From: Pochonia chlamydosporia 170
Lineage: Eukaryota; Ascomycota; Sordariomycetes; Hypocreales; Clavicipitaceae
Length of the DNA: 64,000 bases
Reading direction: 5' to 3'
Assembly: GCF_001653235.2 (NCBI RefSeq)
Contig: NC_035792.1
Coordinates: 3,038,001 to 3,102,000, forward strand
Each line of letters begins with the position of its first letter. Within the stretch, counting starts at the first letter, position 1. Made by a program: the position numbers and the translations under genes. The notes under the pieces were generated by a model. The model made no database searches and was not told where the DNA came from. It saw only the letters and a list, made by a program, of their open reading frames with translations. Shown here piece by piece: positions 47,449 to 57,553 of the stretch.

Positions 47449-49015
47449 ATGACGTCTGTCGTTGACCGAGACCAGGCCGTTGCCGGTGCTGACCGAGCAA
47501 GGGCACAGTCTATGGCCGAGGCAGAAGCGTCCATGACGGCGACCTCGACTGAAGAGATTAACAATACCATCTTCAGGCCGGGTAGTGTCAAGATCAATGT
47601 CAAAGGCGCCTTTATCGTCGACCCTGATACCTCTACACCGGCACCTGGTAGCACGAACAACTCGCAGGGCAATGGGCGCGGCAGTCCTACACATCACGAG
47701 ACTAGCGATATCCGATTACCAAACCACACCGCAGTAGTCAGCCACATTGCAGTTGATGTACGTACTTTGCGCTTATCCGTTATTGTACGGCGGTTGGACG
47801 TTTTTATATTCCAAAGAAATTGCGCTAACGTGAAACCCGCATTTTCCCCCCTTCTAGATTGGCGGATCGCTCATCAAGCTGGTGTACTTCTCCCGTGAGG
47901 TGCATTCTACCGACTCCGGTGGCCGACTCAACTTTCAAATATTCGAGACGGACCGAATCGATGATTGCGTAGAGTTTATGAAACATCTGCGCGACAAGCA
48001 ATTGGCGCTCAATGGCTCCAAGCCAGGTGAGCTCTGCGTGATGGCCACGGGTGGCGGCGCATACAAATTTTATGACGAGATTCGAGATGCGCTTGGCGTT
48101 GATGTGCTCAGAGAAGACGAAATGGAATGTCTGATTATTGGTATGAAATTCATGAGCTCCATTTTTGGCTTTGCTGCGACAGGTCTGACATGAGATTGCG
48201 TTTCGGTAATAGGTCTCGACTTTTTCATTACCGAGATCCCGCGCGAGGTTTTTACATACTCTGAGACTGATCCTATGCACTTTGTGAGCCCGAGAGAAAA
48301 CATCTACCCGTATCTTTTGGTGAATATTGGTTCTGGCGTCTCCATCCTCAAGGTTGATGGACCTCGGTCTTACCAACGTGTTGGCGGCACATCACTTGGA
48401 GGCGGTACCTTGTGGGGGTTGCTGTCTTTGTTGACCGGCGCATCCAACTTTGACGAAATGTTGGAGCAGGCGGGCCACGGGGACAACGCCAACGTAGACA
48501 TGCTTGTTGGGGACATCTACGGCACGGACTATGGCAAAATCGGTCTCAAGAGCACCACGATTGCCTCGTCCTTTGGCAAAGTATTCCGCAAGAAGAGTCT
48601 AGCTGAAGCAGCGGCAGCAGCGCAAAAAGACCAACCGAACCACGAGGCCGGCCCTCTTCAGTTGGGATTTACGGAGAGCGACATTTCGAGATCGCTATTG
48701 TACGCCGTCTCCAACAACATTGGACAGATTGCGTACCTGCAATCGCAAATACACAACGTATCCGACATTTATTTTGGCGGCTCATTCATCCGCGGCCACC
48801 GACAAACAATGAACACTCTGAGCTATGGTCTGAAGTTTTGGAGCAAGGGCGAGAAGCAGGCGTATTTCTTGCGGCACGAGGGCTATCTCGGCGCCGTTGG
48901 GGCATTTTTGAAACGACAGCCCAAGAACTGGGGTCGTCGGAACAGTCTCGAGGGTATGGAGGAGATGCTCGAGCTCAGGAGGAGCAGCAAGGCGAAGGAG
49001 AGCTTGGCATCGTGA
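47449..49015 (+). CDS. Pantothenate kinase (eukaryotic type II)
   Basis: Catalyses ATP-dependent phosphorylation of pantothenate, the first and controlling step of coenzyme A synthesis (yeast Cab1). Exons 47449-47757, 47858-48140 and 48213-49015; introns of 100 and 72 nt; 464 residues. Motifs of the ASKHA fold: phosphate 1 AVDIGGSLIKLVYF at the exon 1/2 junction (about 101), ELCVMATGGGAYKF, NIGSGVSILKVDG, RVGGTSLGGGTLWGL and the C-terminal DIYFGGSFIRGH...FLRHEGYLGAVGAFL. The first ~95 residues form a disordered extension rich in Ala, Ser and Thr. AATAAA at 49302-49307 may direct polyadenylation. Confidence 0.95.
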
Positions 49016-49616
49016 AGGACCATTGTTCTATCATTTATCACTTTGTATGGCAATCCATGGGTGCTACGGGGTCTTGGCGAGGAAACATTGATGGGGGAAG
49101 GCTCACTATTTGCATTATCCTCTTTTCTAATGGCAAAACTACCGAAGCGAAAGCGAGCATTACATCGCGTTGGGGGGAACTACTGATTCACGGCTTCACT
49201 TGCCGACATGTACATAGGCAAATTCTTGGATCTGATTCTGGTTCAGAAGCACTTGGCAAAGATTCTGCGGATATTCATAGAAGGTACAAACCATAATTGG
49301 AAATAAAAAGCATATATTATTCTTACTGTCCTGCATTACACTGTTGAATGGGAACCCTCATCCAAGACATTTCTTCCTCCAGCACTGGAGATTAAGATTC
49401 CGCCCCAACCTTCCGAGACACATCATTGGGGACGCGGGAGCTTTGTCAGGCCTAGCAACCAATTACGTCTGTGTTTGACATTTTTCAAATTCCAGTTCGT
49501 TGAGCATGCTATCACCCTTACGTATATATCTGTTGCGTGTCCATGAATAAATGACTGGCATGTTTCCGTGACCGCGATGATACTCCCTCTTCATCTAGCA
49601 ACACTATTCAGCAAAC
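49016..49616. other. Intergenic region
   Basis: Pantothenate kinase 3' region and the promoter of the cysteine-rich protein gene. Nothing else recognised. Confidence 0.5.
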
Positions 49617-49944
49617 ATGAGACTCGCAAGTCTACTTACCTTGGCGTGGGTGGTTATCGCCCACGAATGCGGTCCAGGTACGTTCCCTTCTGGCTTTACA
49701 AACTCGGAGCTAACTTTTCAGGAAATCAATGCGGCTCCGGGGAATGCTGTGTCGATACAGACGGCGTTAGAAGTTGTGAACCGTTGGCGCAGCTGGGCGA
49801 TCGGTGCTGTGAGTGCATTGCATATCATGGTGTTGCGTGTACTGATTCCTTGTAGCTACTGGTCCTGTAATGGGCGTGTACGAGGATCTGTGTCCTTGCG
49901 ACGGGGGGATAGACTGCCAGTCTAATATCTGCGTGACGGTATAG
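49617..49944 (+). CDS. Ten-cysteine secreted protein, prokineticin/colipase-like pattern
   Basis: Exons 49617-49677, 49722-49808 and 49856-49944; introns of 44 and 47 nt; 78 residues. Residues 1-16 form a signal peptide (LASLLTLAWVVIA). The remaining ~62 residues hold ten cysteines: C-x5-C-x4-CC-x8-C, a CEPLAQLGDRC segment, then CPC-x5-C-x5-C near the end. The order C..C..CC..C(x)PL..GxxC..CPC..C..C is that of the prokineticin/colipase/Dickkopf-C fold. Such small domains occur in secreted proteins of animals and, less often, fungi. The fold is inferred from cysteine spacing only; function unknown, an effector or enzyme cofactor is possible. The introns are among the shortest here, so automatic gene finders may miss it. 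The gene ends 67 bp from the 3' end of AIM11. Confidence 0.8.
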
Positions 49945-50011
49945 CGGGATATTCAACCCATATCAATACAATTAATATACATAAAGTACAAGATTCATGT
50001 GTAAACCATCT

Positions 50012-50509
50012 CTACTTCTTCTCACTTTCATCCGGCTTCTCATCCGTCCTCATCCCCAACTTATCCAATATCGAGCCCATCATCTTCTCCATCTCCTTCT
50101 CATCCTCGTCCGAGAAATTGCCCGGCCTCCTCAGCGCAGCTTGCGTCCTGGCCCTCAACTCCCCCAGATTACACAGATCAAATGAATACGACAGCCCGCC
50201 TGTCAAAAGGATCCCGAAACTCATGACATTCAGCGTCGCTAGGCCCAGCGCCTGGACTGCCATGAGGGACCGCTCCCCGGAGTCGATGTGGATGCTGGCA
50301 CGGTTGGATGAGTAGAAGCGCGGGAAGCTTTCGACCTGGCGGCGGATGACGGCGCGGCGGGTCACGGCTACAGAGGCGGCCATGAAGCCTGCGCCGGCGA
50401 AGAGGAGGGTGAGTTGTTTGAGTTTGCGTTGGGATGGGGAGAGGGTTGGTGTGGTTTGCGGGGAGGAGGAAGGGCCCGGGATTGGGGACATGGCTGGGGC
50501 GTAGGCCAT
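50012..50509 (-). CDS. AIM11: AIM11 family mitochondrial membrane protein
   Basis: Single exon, 165 residues. After a Ser/Pro-rich N-terminus come two hydrophobic spans, LTLLFAGAGFMAASVAVTRR (about 34-53) and QALGLATLNVMSFGILLTGG (about 86-105), then SFDLCNLGEL and a charged tail (SDEDEKEMEKMM, DEKPDESEKK). The R-R-A-x-x-R-R after span 1 and the SYSFDLCNL after span 2 agree with fungal AIM11 (altered inheritance of mitochondria 11), a protein of unknown biochemical function. The family call is from memory of the pattern. Confidence 0.82.
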   Translation of the reverse strand: MAYAPAMSPIPGPSSSPQTTPTLSPSQRKLKQLTLLFAGAGFMAASVAVTRRAVIRRQVESFPRFYSSNRASIHIDSGERSLMAVQALGLATLNVMSFGILLTGGLSYSFDLCNLGELRARTQAALRRPGNFSDEDEKEMEKMMGSILDKLGMRTDEKPDESEKK

Positions 50510-51559
50510 GAGGTTTGGATGGGGTGTGAGGGCGGTCGTTGGTGTTGCGATGGTTGGTGAGGTGCTTGAGGGCGATTTCTGCGCGGCTGTTGCGATGGTT
50601 GTGGTGGTGGTTTGGTTGTGATGTGAGGTGAGTGAGTGAGTGAGATGGGATGAAAAGATGAGGTTGAGGTGGTGGGAGCTGATTGGTGCCCTGGTGCCTT
50701 GGTGGTGGATGGAGGGGCGGCATGTACCTAGGAACAGGGCGTGCGTGAGTGTCTGGTAGAAACACAGTAATGCGATGGATGGAATTGAGATGTACTATCT
50801 CTGAGATAATTTCGTATATTCTGGTATTTCATTTGATTTGAGAATAGGAACAGATTTTAAAGTTGTGCATAAATTATGGTGACTACATTTGGCACACTGC
50901 ACTGGATGTGGTATGTGCAGAATAGCTGAATATTCAACGTATCCAACTGCACAGCTTCACTACTAATAATACATACGCCTGATAGAGCTTGCTCTGGGTC
51001 ACTCAAAATTGTCTTATATGTTGCTCTATCAGTAAATTGCACACTATTATAAATCTGACTTGAATTGCTCACTGCGAAGCATCCATGAGCACGTGCTCAT
51101 TTGCAAATCTCAAACCACATACATCGTCTAGCGTGCAATCATTTGAGTTTGACAACATGATATGATTTGCTTAATAAATGATACGGGTCAAGTAATAATT
51201 GAACAATTTTTATATGCTTCGCTACGTACTTACATAGTTTATATCATGACGAAGACGATCAGCTTCCACCAACTGCCGCATGCCCCGCCTACACCCCACC
51301 ATTGTCAACGACATCCCAATGTTCAGATGTTCTCAAGCTGCGTCACATCATCATACCAAACTCACTCATCACAGCATCTTATCCGGCCAAACTGGAAAGA
51401 CCAGCGCCAGCATATAGCTCGCAGCAGCAACTACTTGGATACGCTCATTCAGTCGACACCTGACCATTCTACCCGGCATTCAACCCCACACAGGTCACAA
51501 AGTTTGAGCTTCCAAGAATCTCACCCTCATCATCAACTGATCCCAGAAGACAACTCACA
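50510..51559. other. Divergent promoter region AIM11/oxygenase
   Basis: GT-rich leader of AIM11 at 50510-50720 (GGTTGTGATGTGAGGTGAGTGAGTGAGTG type repeats near 50620). The rest is AT-rich with no gene. Confidence 0.45.
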
Positions 51560-52478
51560 ATGCCCAAACCAAAGGCGTCGAAACCCTCAAAAGCGCCCCC
51601 AACAGCACCGCCGCCGACTAAAGTCGCACCTCCAGATTGGCCCCAATTCAAGCCGTCACTACCCGTCGTCGACCTGACACCAGAGCTTCACCCTGCAACG
51701 TCAAAGATCGCAACAATAGCATCATTCTTTCCTAAATCACTGTGCAGGGACTACGTGACGTTCCTCAAAACTCTGCCCCTACAGACGACGCCTGGAAAGC
51801 CAAAGCGCGGGGAGGCCGTTCGCGTGAATGATCGTTTTCAAATCGATGATGCAGTCTTTGCGAGGAGACTTTGGGAATCTACGGGGTTGAAGGAGGCGTT
51901 GACTGAAAATGAAGACCTCAGGCATTTATGGTGAGTACGGGATGAAACTGACGGGTTCCAGACTCAGTAGGTTAATACAGACTAACATCACCAGGGGCGG
52001 TGAGCCAGTAGGCTTGAATCCAAATATACGAGTATATCGATATTCAAAGGGTCAATATTTCGACTGCCATTGTATGTTGTTTCTGTGATATCCCAGCCAG
52101 CCTACCTTTGTTGCTCACAATGGCAGATGACGATTCCAACAATTTGACGTTACCGACGGAGCCGCCCAAGGCTGTACGTACGACATGGACCCTACTCTTG
52201 TACCTCACATCTTCTTCTGAGGGCTGTGTTGGTGGAGAAACCGTCTTTTATCCTAATGATCAGAAATTGCCGTCAGAAGAAATAGCTGTATCACTGGAAA
52301 CAGGCACTCTGCTTCTGCATAAACATGGCGAAGACTGCCTATTGGTAGGTTTAGATGCACCGAGGTCGGTAATTGGGATAAAGAACTTGGACTAACAGCC
52401 ATTGAATAGCATGAAGGACGCGAAGTGAAGGCGGGCGAGAAATGGGTTCTCCGCACTGACTTGTGCATTGAAAGATGA
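51560..52478 (+). CDS. 2-oxoglutarate/Fe(II)-dependent oxygenase, prolyl 4-hydroxylase-like
   Basis: Exons 51560-51930, 51995-52071, 52127-52344 and 52410-52478; introns of 64, 55 and 65 nt; 244 residues. Iron ligands: HxD as H149-Y-D151 (split by intron 2) and the distal His223 that opens exon 4, followed by the 2-oxoglutarate-binding basic residue (K233 in HEGREVKAGEKW). GGETVFYPND and GTLLLHKH are typical jelly-roll strands of the P4H-type family. The first 35 residues are Lys/Pro/Ala-rich and disordered. The substrate is unknown; related fungal proteins are annotated only as oxidoreductases. Its 3' end abuts the hairpin repeat at 52484, so the transcript end lies in the repeat. Confidence 0.88.
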
Positions 52479-52483
52479 TGCAA

Positions 52484-52728
52484 CCTCCCTTTGCTACAGG
52501 CTGCACCTCACAGAGGTGCACCACCAAATAATATTATAGAGGTCTTTCGGAAAGACTAAAGCAATTAAAGATTAAATACTATTTAATCTAGGCAATTGGA
52601 AGAATTCTAACTATTTGGACTAAAGGGAAGTAACAATCTAGAGTAAATTGCTAACAAGCTGCGTGTAAGTGCCGTATTACGCGGGCCACTCTGAGCTCTT
52701 GGGTGTGTTCGTTTTGGGCCAACAAAAT
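52484..52728 (+). repeat. Least-mutated copy of a hairpin-rich repeat element
   Basis: A 245-bp unit starting just after the oxygenase stop codon. It holds three perfect inverted repeats in a row: GCACCTC/GAGGTGC (52503-52519, 3-nt loop), GTCTTTC/GAAAGAC (52542-52556, 1-nt loop) and GATTAAATA/TATTTAATC (52570-52588, 1-nt loop). Its end (GTGTAAGTGCCGTATTACGC) is found again at 53644-53710 with C-to-T and G-to-A changes. No open frame; it may be a MITE-like or other small non-autonomous element. Confidence 0.75.
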
Positions 52729-52739
52729 AGCTCTCTTAA

Positions 52740-53174
52740 AGGTAGAGGTTAACTAACTTTAAGCAGCTAATATACTACTAAGTAAGTAGCATAAAGCTAA
52801 AAAAAATATATTTATAATAAAGTAGTAGTATAATTATTACTAAGAGATAAGCTCTTTAGGATTAGAATAATATAGAAGACTAAATATAATAAGAAGATCA
52901 TAAAACTAGAGGTTATAAGCCTTAGAATAAGATAAAGGGATAGTAATATAGTATTATGTGGGCGGAATTGCTCACACCTAGTAGCTTAATAAGAGATAGG
53001 AAAAAGGGACTTAGTGTTTTTATTTAATCTTATAGCTACTATACAAATAAAAGGGAGGTTTTACCCCCTTTAGCTAGAAATAATTAATTAATAGACTTAA
53101 CCGCGATTTTCTTAATTAGAGCTATTTACTTAATGCATTTAATACTTATTTACTAAATCTCTTATTAACTAAGA
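52740..53174. repeat. AT-rich, RIP-like degenerate repeat DNA
   Basis: Very low GC with TAA/TTA-dominated words and stop codons in all frames; a single GC-richer island (GGGCGGAATTGCTCACACC, about 52960) remains. It looks like a transposon remnant erased by C-to-T mutation; no parent element is recognisable. Confidence 0.65.
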
Positions 53175-53710
53175 GCACCTTCCTTTATTATAGGTTATAC
53201 CTTATAGAGGCATACTACTAAATAATATTGCTAAGGTCTTTTAGAAAGACTAAAGTAATTAAAGATTAAATACTATTTAATCTAAGTAAAGGAAGACTTT
53301 TAACCACTTAGCCTAAAAGCGCCTCTCTTTACTACATACTATACCTTATAAAGATATACTACTAAATAATATTAGGAAAGTCTTCTAGAAAGACTAAAGC
53401 AATTAAGAATTAAATACTATTTAATCTAAGTAAAGGGAGACTTTTAACCACCTAGCCTAAAAGTGCCTCCCTTTACTATATATTATACCTCATAAAGGCA
53501 TACTACTAAATAATATTAGGAAAGTCTTCTAGGAAGACTAAAGCAATTAAGAATTAAATACTATTTAATCTAGGCAATTAGAAGGATTCTAACTACTTAA
53601 ACTAAAGAGAAGTAATAATCTAGACTAAATTGCTAATAAGTTACGTGTAAGTGCGGTATTTTGCAGGGCGCTCTAAGCTCTTAGGTGTGTTTATTTTAGG
53701 CTAATAAAGT
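53175..53710 (+). repeat. Tandem 144-bp units and a full RIP-mutated copy of the hairpin repeat
   Basis: The word TACTACTAAATAATATT recurs at 53213, 53357 and 53501, an exact spacing of 144 bp. The units match the head of the copy at 52484, but CACCACC there is TACTACT here, and GTAAGTGCCGTATTACGC is GTAAGTGCGGTATTTTGC. Nearly all differences are transitions, as RIP produces. Confidence 0.75.
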
Positions 53711-54306
53711 ATATATAGTAAGACTAGTTATAATATATAAACTTATTAGAATAATTTAGAAATATCTAATAAAGAGAATAATAATAAGAATTAATTAATT
53801 TCTTATATTAGTTATTATTTTATAATATAATTTAATTTAGTTATAATGTCTTAGTAGTACATCTAATATGCTAGTGCATCTAATATGCACTTACGTTATA
53901 GTAATAATAGTTCTCCTTAATATAGCTTTATAAATGGGTGACTTAGACAAAGTAAATTAACTATTTGTAACTAGGGCATTCTAGTAGCAAAGGCGGATAT
54001 TTGTGGGTGGGATGTCCTATTTGCGAATAGGGCAGGATATTTGCGAATCCGATTTACTTGTGGGTGGTGCGGAACATCGGCTTAACCCAGTTTCTTCCAG
54101 GGTTGGATTAATTGGATTATTTCACCTGGCGGCTCCTGTTATATTGCCCTGGTCAAATTCACTGTATCACATACCAATTAGCCTAAATGCCTTGTCATTC
54201 GAGACGTGCATCGCCACACTTAAAGGGGTGACACCGCAAACCTTTTTAAAATGGAGTGTTTTGGGCCAACGCGCGGCTTCTGATGACACAATGTAAGACT
54301 TCTTAA
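53711..54306. other. AT-rich tail and glycosyltransferase promoter
   Basis: AT-rich until about 53970, then a sharp return to mixed composition. It holds a short direct repeat (GGATATTTGCGAAT/GGATATTTGTGGGT) at 53994-54050. No gene. Confidence 0.45.
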
Positions 54307-55472
54307 ATGTTGGATTATCGTGGCACGCAAGCAAAAATGCGGCTCAACTTGCCGAATCTTCCACCAAGGATGCTAAGGTTAATGTTTGCATTTCTGGCGA
54401 GTCTAGTTATGGTAATCACAACAGCTAGTCTTTTCAGTAAGTGGCATAGTACGGTACTCGATAACTCTATGTCGAACAATCAGTCAAATTCCCGCTTAGA
54501 ACAACCATTTAAGGCATGGTGGACGACGGAACAGCTTAAACCAAAATTCGCGTACGCGCAGTATGCTACGAACCTCAACTACCTCTGCAATACGGTTAGC
54601 GCCCATTCAGCTGCATTTAGTACAGATTTAACTGATTTAGCCTAGCATAGGTTATTAACTTTGTCCAACTTAAAAGATTTGGTGCAAAGCACAATTTCGT
54701 CCTAATTTATCCTAAAAATTGGTCTCAAGGGACATCAAGGGAGGCGAAAGCTATTGCTAAATTGCGCAAAAAGATGCCTGAGCTTATTCTCCGCCCCTTT
54801 GAAGTTATCTCTACAAGAAAAGGCGACTCAACTTGGCGTGAAAGTCTTACAAAGTTCCATTCCTTTGCGTTAACAGAGTGGACTCAAGTGCTCGCCTTTG
54901 ACTCTGACTCTCTTATACTCAACAGCATGGATCATTATTTTCTCAGCCCATTGGTGCCAATTGCAGTCCCTCGTGCTTATTGGCTAAGTGAAAAAGATAC
55001 AGACATAGCAAAGCAGGTACTCGGGTCTCATGTTATGCTTCTCGAGCCAAATACGGTCCGGTATCGCAAGATCATGGATGAAGCGCTTCGATCCGGTGAC
55101 TTTGACATGGAGGTCATCAATAGCATGTTTAAAGATTTAGCTATGATCCTGCCCTATCGGAGGCTGGCTCTCTTGACTGGCGAGTTTCGCAACAAGGATC
55201 ACTCGAAGTACCTCGCTCCTAATCAGGAGGAACAGTGGAATGCGATGGGTGAGGTGTCTCGCGCCGTGCTTGTGCATTTTAGTGACTGGCCATTGCCTAA
55301 GCCATGGAAAACACAGACAAAGGAGGATTGGGACAAAGCCATGCCTAAGTGTTTAGCTGACGATACGGAGACAGACGATAAACCAGCGTGTGCAGACCAA
55401 GTGATGTGGACTGGGTTTTACACGGACTATGATCTCGATAAGGAGGCTCAGTGCTTAGTTTTATACAAATAA
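54307..55472 (+). CDS. GT8-family glycosyltransferase (GNT1-like), type II membrane protein
   Basis: Exons 54307-54594 and 54651-55472; a 56-nt intron (donor GTTAGC, branch TAACTGAT); 369 residues, or 359 from the ATG at 54337. A short cytosolic tail and one span (MFAFLASLVMVITTASLF, about 25-42) give type II Golgi topology. The catalytic part starts FAYAQYATNLNYLCNT-VINFVQLKRFGAKHNFVLIY; the metal-binding DxD is AFDSDSLIL (DSD at about 180-182). GSHVMLLEPN and FSDWPLPKPW fit glycogenin/GNT1-like GT8 enzymes, which add N-acetylglucosamine or glucose. The C-terminal CADQVMWTGFY agrees with the fungal group. The reading frame is intact although it lies between RIP-mutated repeats and a degenerate region; no codons look damaged. 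Confidence 0.85.
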
Positions 55473-56836
55473 GGTGAATTCTCAACTATAACTAAAGAAC
55501 GGATCAACTACAGGCGCGGTTTTTGCGTGGGCTCTCTCCAAATCATTCGGTGTAGCATACGCTAGGTGAAGCTGCTCAACGCAAGACCAACATATAGGGC
55601 AATACGTGATAGTCTCCTACTTAGTGTAGTAGACTGTAGAATTAAGAAACAAAACATTCTTAAAGGTGAGCTGGCGCCATGGTCAGAAGCCGGAGACCGT
55701 AACTCTGTGAATGGTTCTTCCAGGAGCTTTAGTATCGAATATTAGAGTATTCTTGTCGCTAGACCGTGGAGACAGACAGTTACATCTTGTGCTGGTGTCC
55801 GACGGAGTTTATGCGAGGCATCCTTCATACATCGTCACATGTACAACCAACGCAACGGGAGACACTGACTTTAACAGCTGTTCGAAGGCCATGCCCGGAT
55901 CCCCTTTATACTCTTAAAGATGAGATAATCTTAAAACTGAGGGTTCTTGTAATCCGAGTTAAGTCGTTCGGCGGCGCTGATTTGGAAGTATTGTTGAGGG
56001 TGATTTGAATGCGCGTTTGACAAGAACAGTCGTGGATTCTCGAGGAGCTAGTGTTTCTTCCCAGAATCGGAGCAATGTTGGAGGAAGCGCTGCACAATAA
56101 GACTTTCCCGTACAAGCCTTCTTGATCGACCTTAACCTTGCTATATGGGAGCACCGAAACATGGGCTTGGGGGGGAAGGGGGGGGCGCAATGGGAAAGAC
56201 CAGTACTGGGTGTCGCACCGACGTGGTAAAAATTGGATAAGAAACCGTTGCATTCTCGATTGAAGTTTGCGGCTAGGGTAATTTTGCACTGGTTCAAAGC
56301 ATCCACTCATCTTATTTAAACCCAATTTCTCTCGACTTTACGGCCTGAGTGTCCCCACGTCAGAGTTAAATATGCGTGAACTCAAAGATATGGCCGCATG
56401 TGAGGTGGCCGACTGTGTTTAAGCTGAGCAAAGTGATTTGGCCTACTAATCTCAGCCAATAAGGCAAAAGTTTATTTATAGGTGCTAAAACTTAATAAAC
56501 CCTAGCAAACTCTACCTAGAGATCACCTATAATACTTTAACCTTATACAGTAATAAACCTAAAGAGCCTCTTTTAAACGCTATATAAATCTGCTGCTAAA
56601 CTGTGCATGAATATCTGCCTATAAAAGTTTAAGTTCTTCTTTTAATTCAATAAGAAGGCAGTCCTTCTCATGTGCAAACCTTACTCTCGCGCTGTGTCCT
56701 AGCCCCTAACCTCTCTTTAACCTAAGGTGCACTATATAGCTGTATTTTATGCATAAATCCTAGCGATGATTTGGAGCTGTCTTTTGACGTGAAAAAGATA
56801 GAAAGATGGAAGGAGTCCACTCGAGGATAGAAGCTG

Positions 56837-57553
56837 TTGCGACATTGGTTTTCTGGTACATATGTTGTTGGGCGAGATTGCAGAACCAACCAAGCCTTCC
56901 GCAATGTGAACGAAGGGGCTGTAACTTGGGCGAAGCCACCGCAAGGGTGCGATGCGATGAACGGTTGCGCAATTCTTGGTGGTGAATCACGGGCGGCAGG
57001 ATTGTTGGGGTTTGCGAAACAAGACCACTTCTCGACTGTTTCACTCAGGATCGAAACCAGTCGCACTTGTTTCAATAGCAAACCAGACCCCGTAAACATT
57101 TGCAAAACCTGGTTCCAGCAACCTAGGTACTCCGTATTATTAACGTAATCCTGCCAGACAGTGGAAATTATTCAGCGTAGCATTATTGTCATGAAAGCGC
57201 ATAGAGGTGCCAATCGCAGCACTATGGGCCGTGCCGAAAATCAGTGCTAGACCCTTGCGATACACCCGTTGCAACCTCTGATGTCATTACGAAGGCTGGC
57301 GACTTGTCCATTTACTGTTGTGCAGGTTACAAGGTAATTGGCGAGGAACGGAGTGGACTGCCGAGACAATCCTGTGGATACAGCCAAGATCGTATCCTGT
57401 GTGATTCAGTGTCCCCTTGCGGAATCAAAACACAAAATGGGCAAGGTTGGTTATCATGAAGCTGGGAAGAATCCGAAAGACGAGGATCAGTTGAAAGGTA
57501 AACTCGGCATTGGACCCAACATTGAAAGCTTTGTCTTGTCTGTAGACGACCGC
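56837..57553 (+). pseudogene. Possible relic of a cysteine-rich secreted-protein gene
   Basis: Short frames follow each other: 56837-57148 (GRDCRTNQAF, PPQGCDAMNGC, RTCFNSKPDPVNIC), 57244-57350 (LDPCDTPVATS, LSIYCCAGYK) and, in another frame, 57338-57553 (VDCRDN, IVSCVIQCPL, KHKMGKVGYH). The cysteine density and the CC/SC/QC pattern resemble secreted proteins, but no signal peptide or splice set joins them. It lies next to AT-rich RIP-like DNA. Could be chance. Confidence 0.2.
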
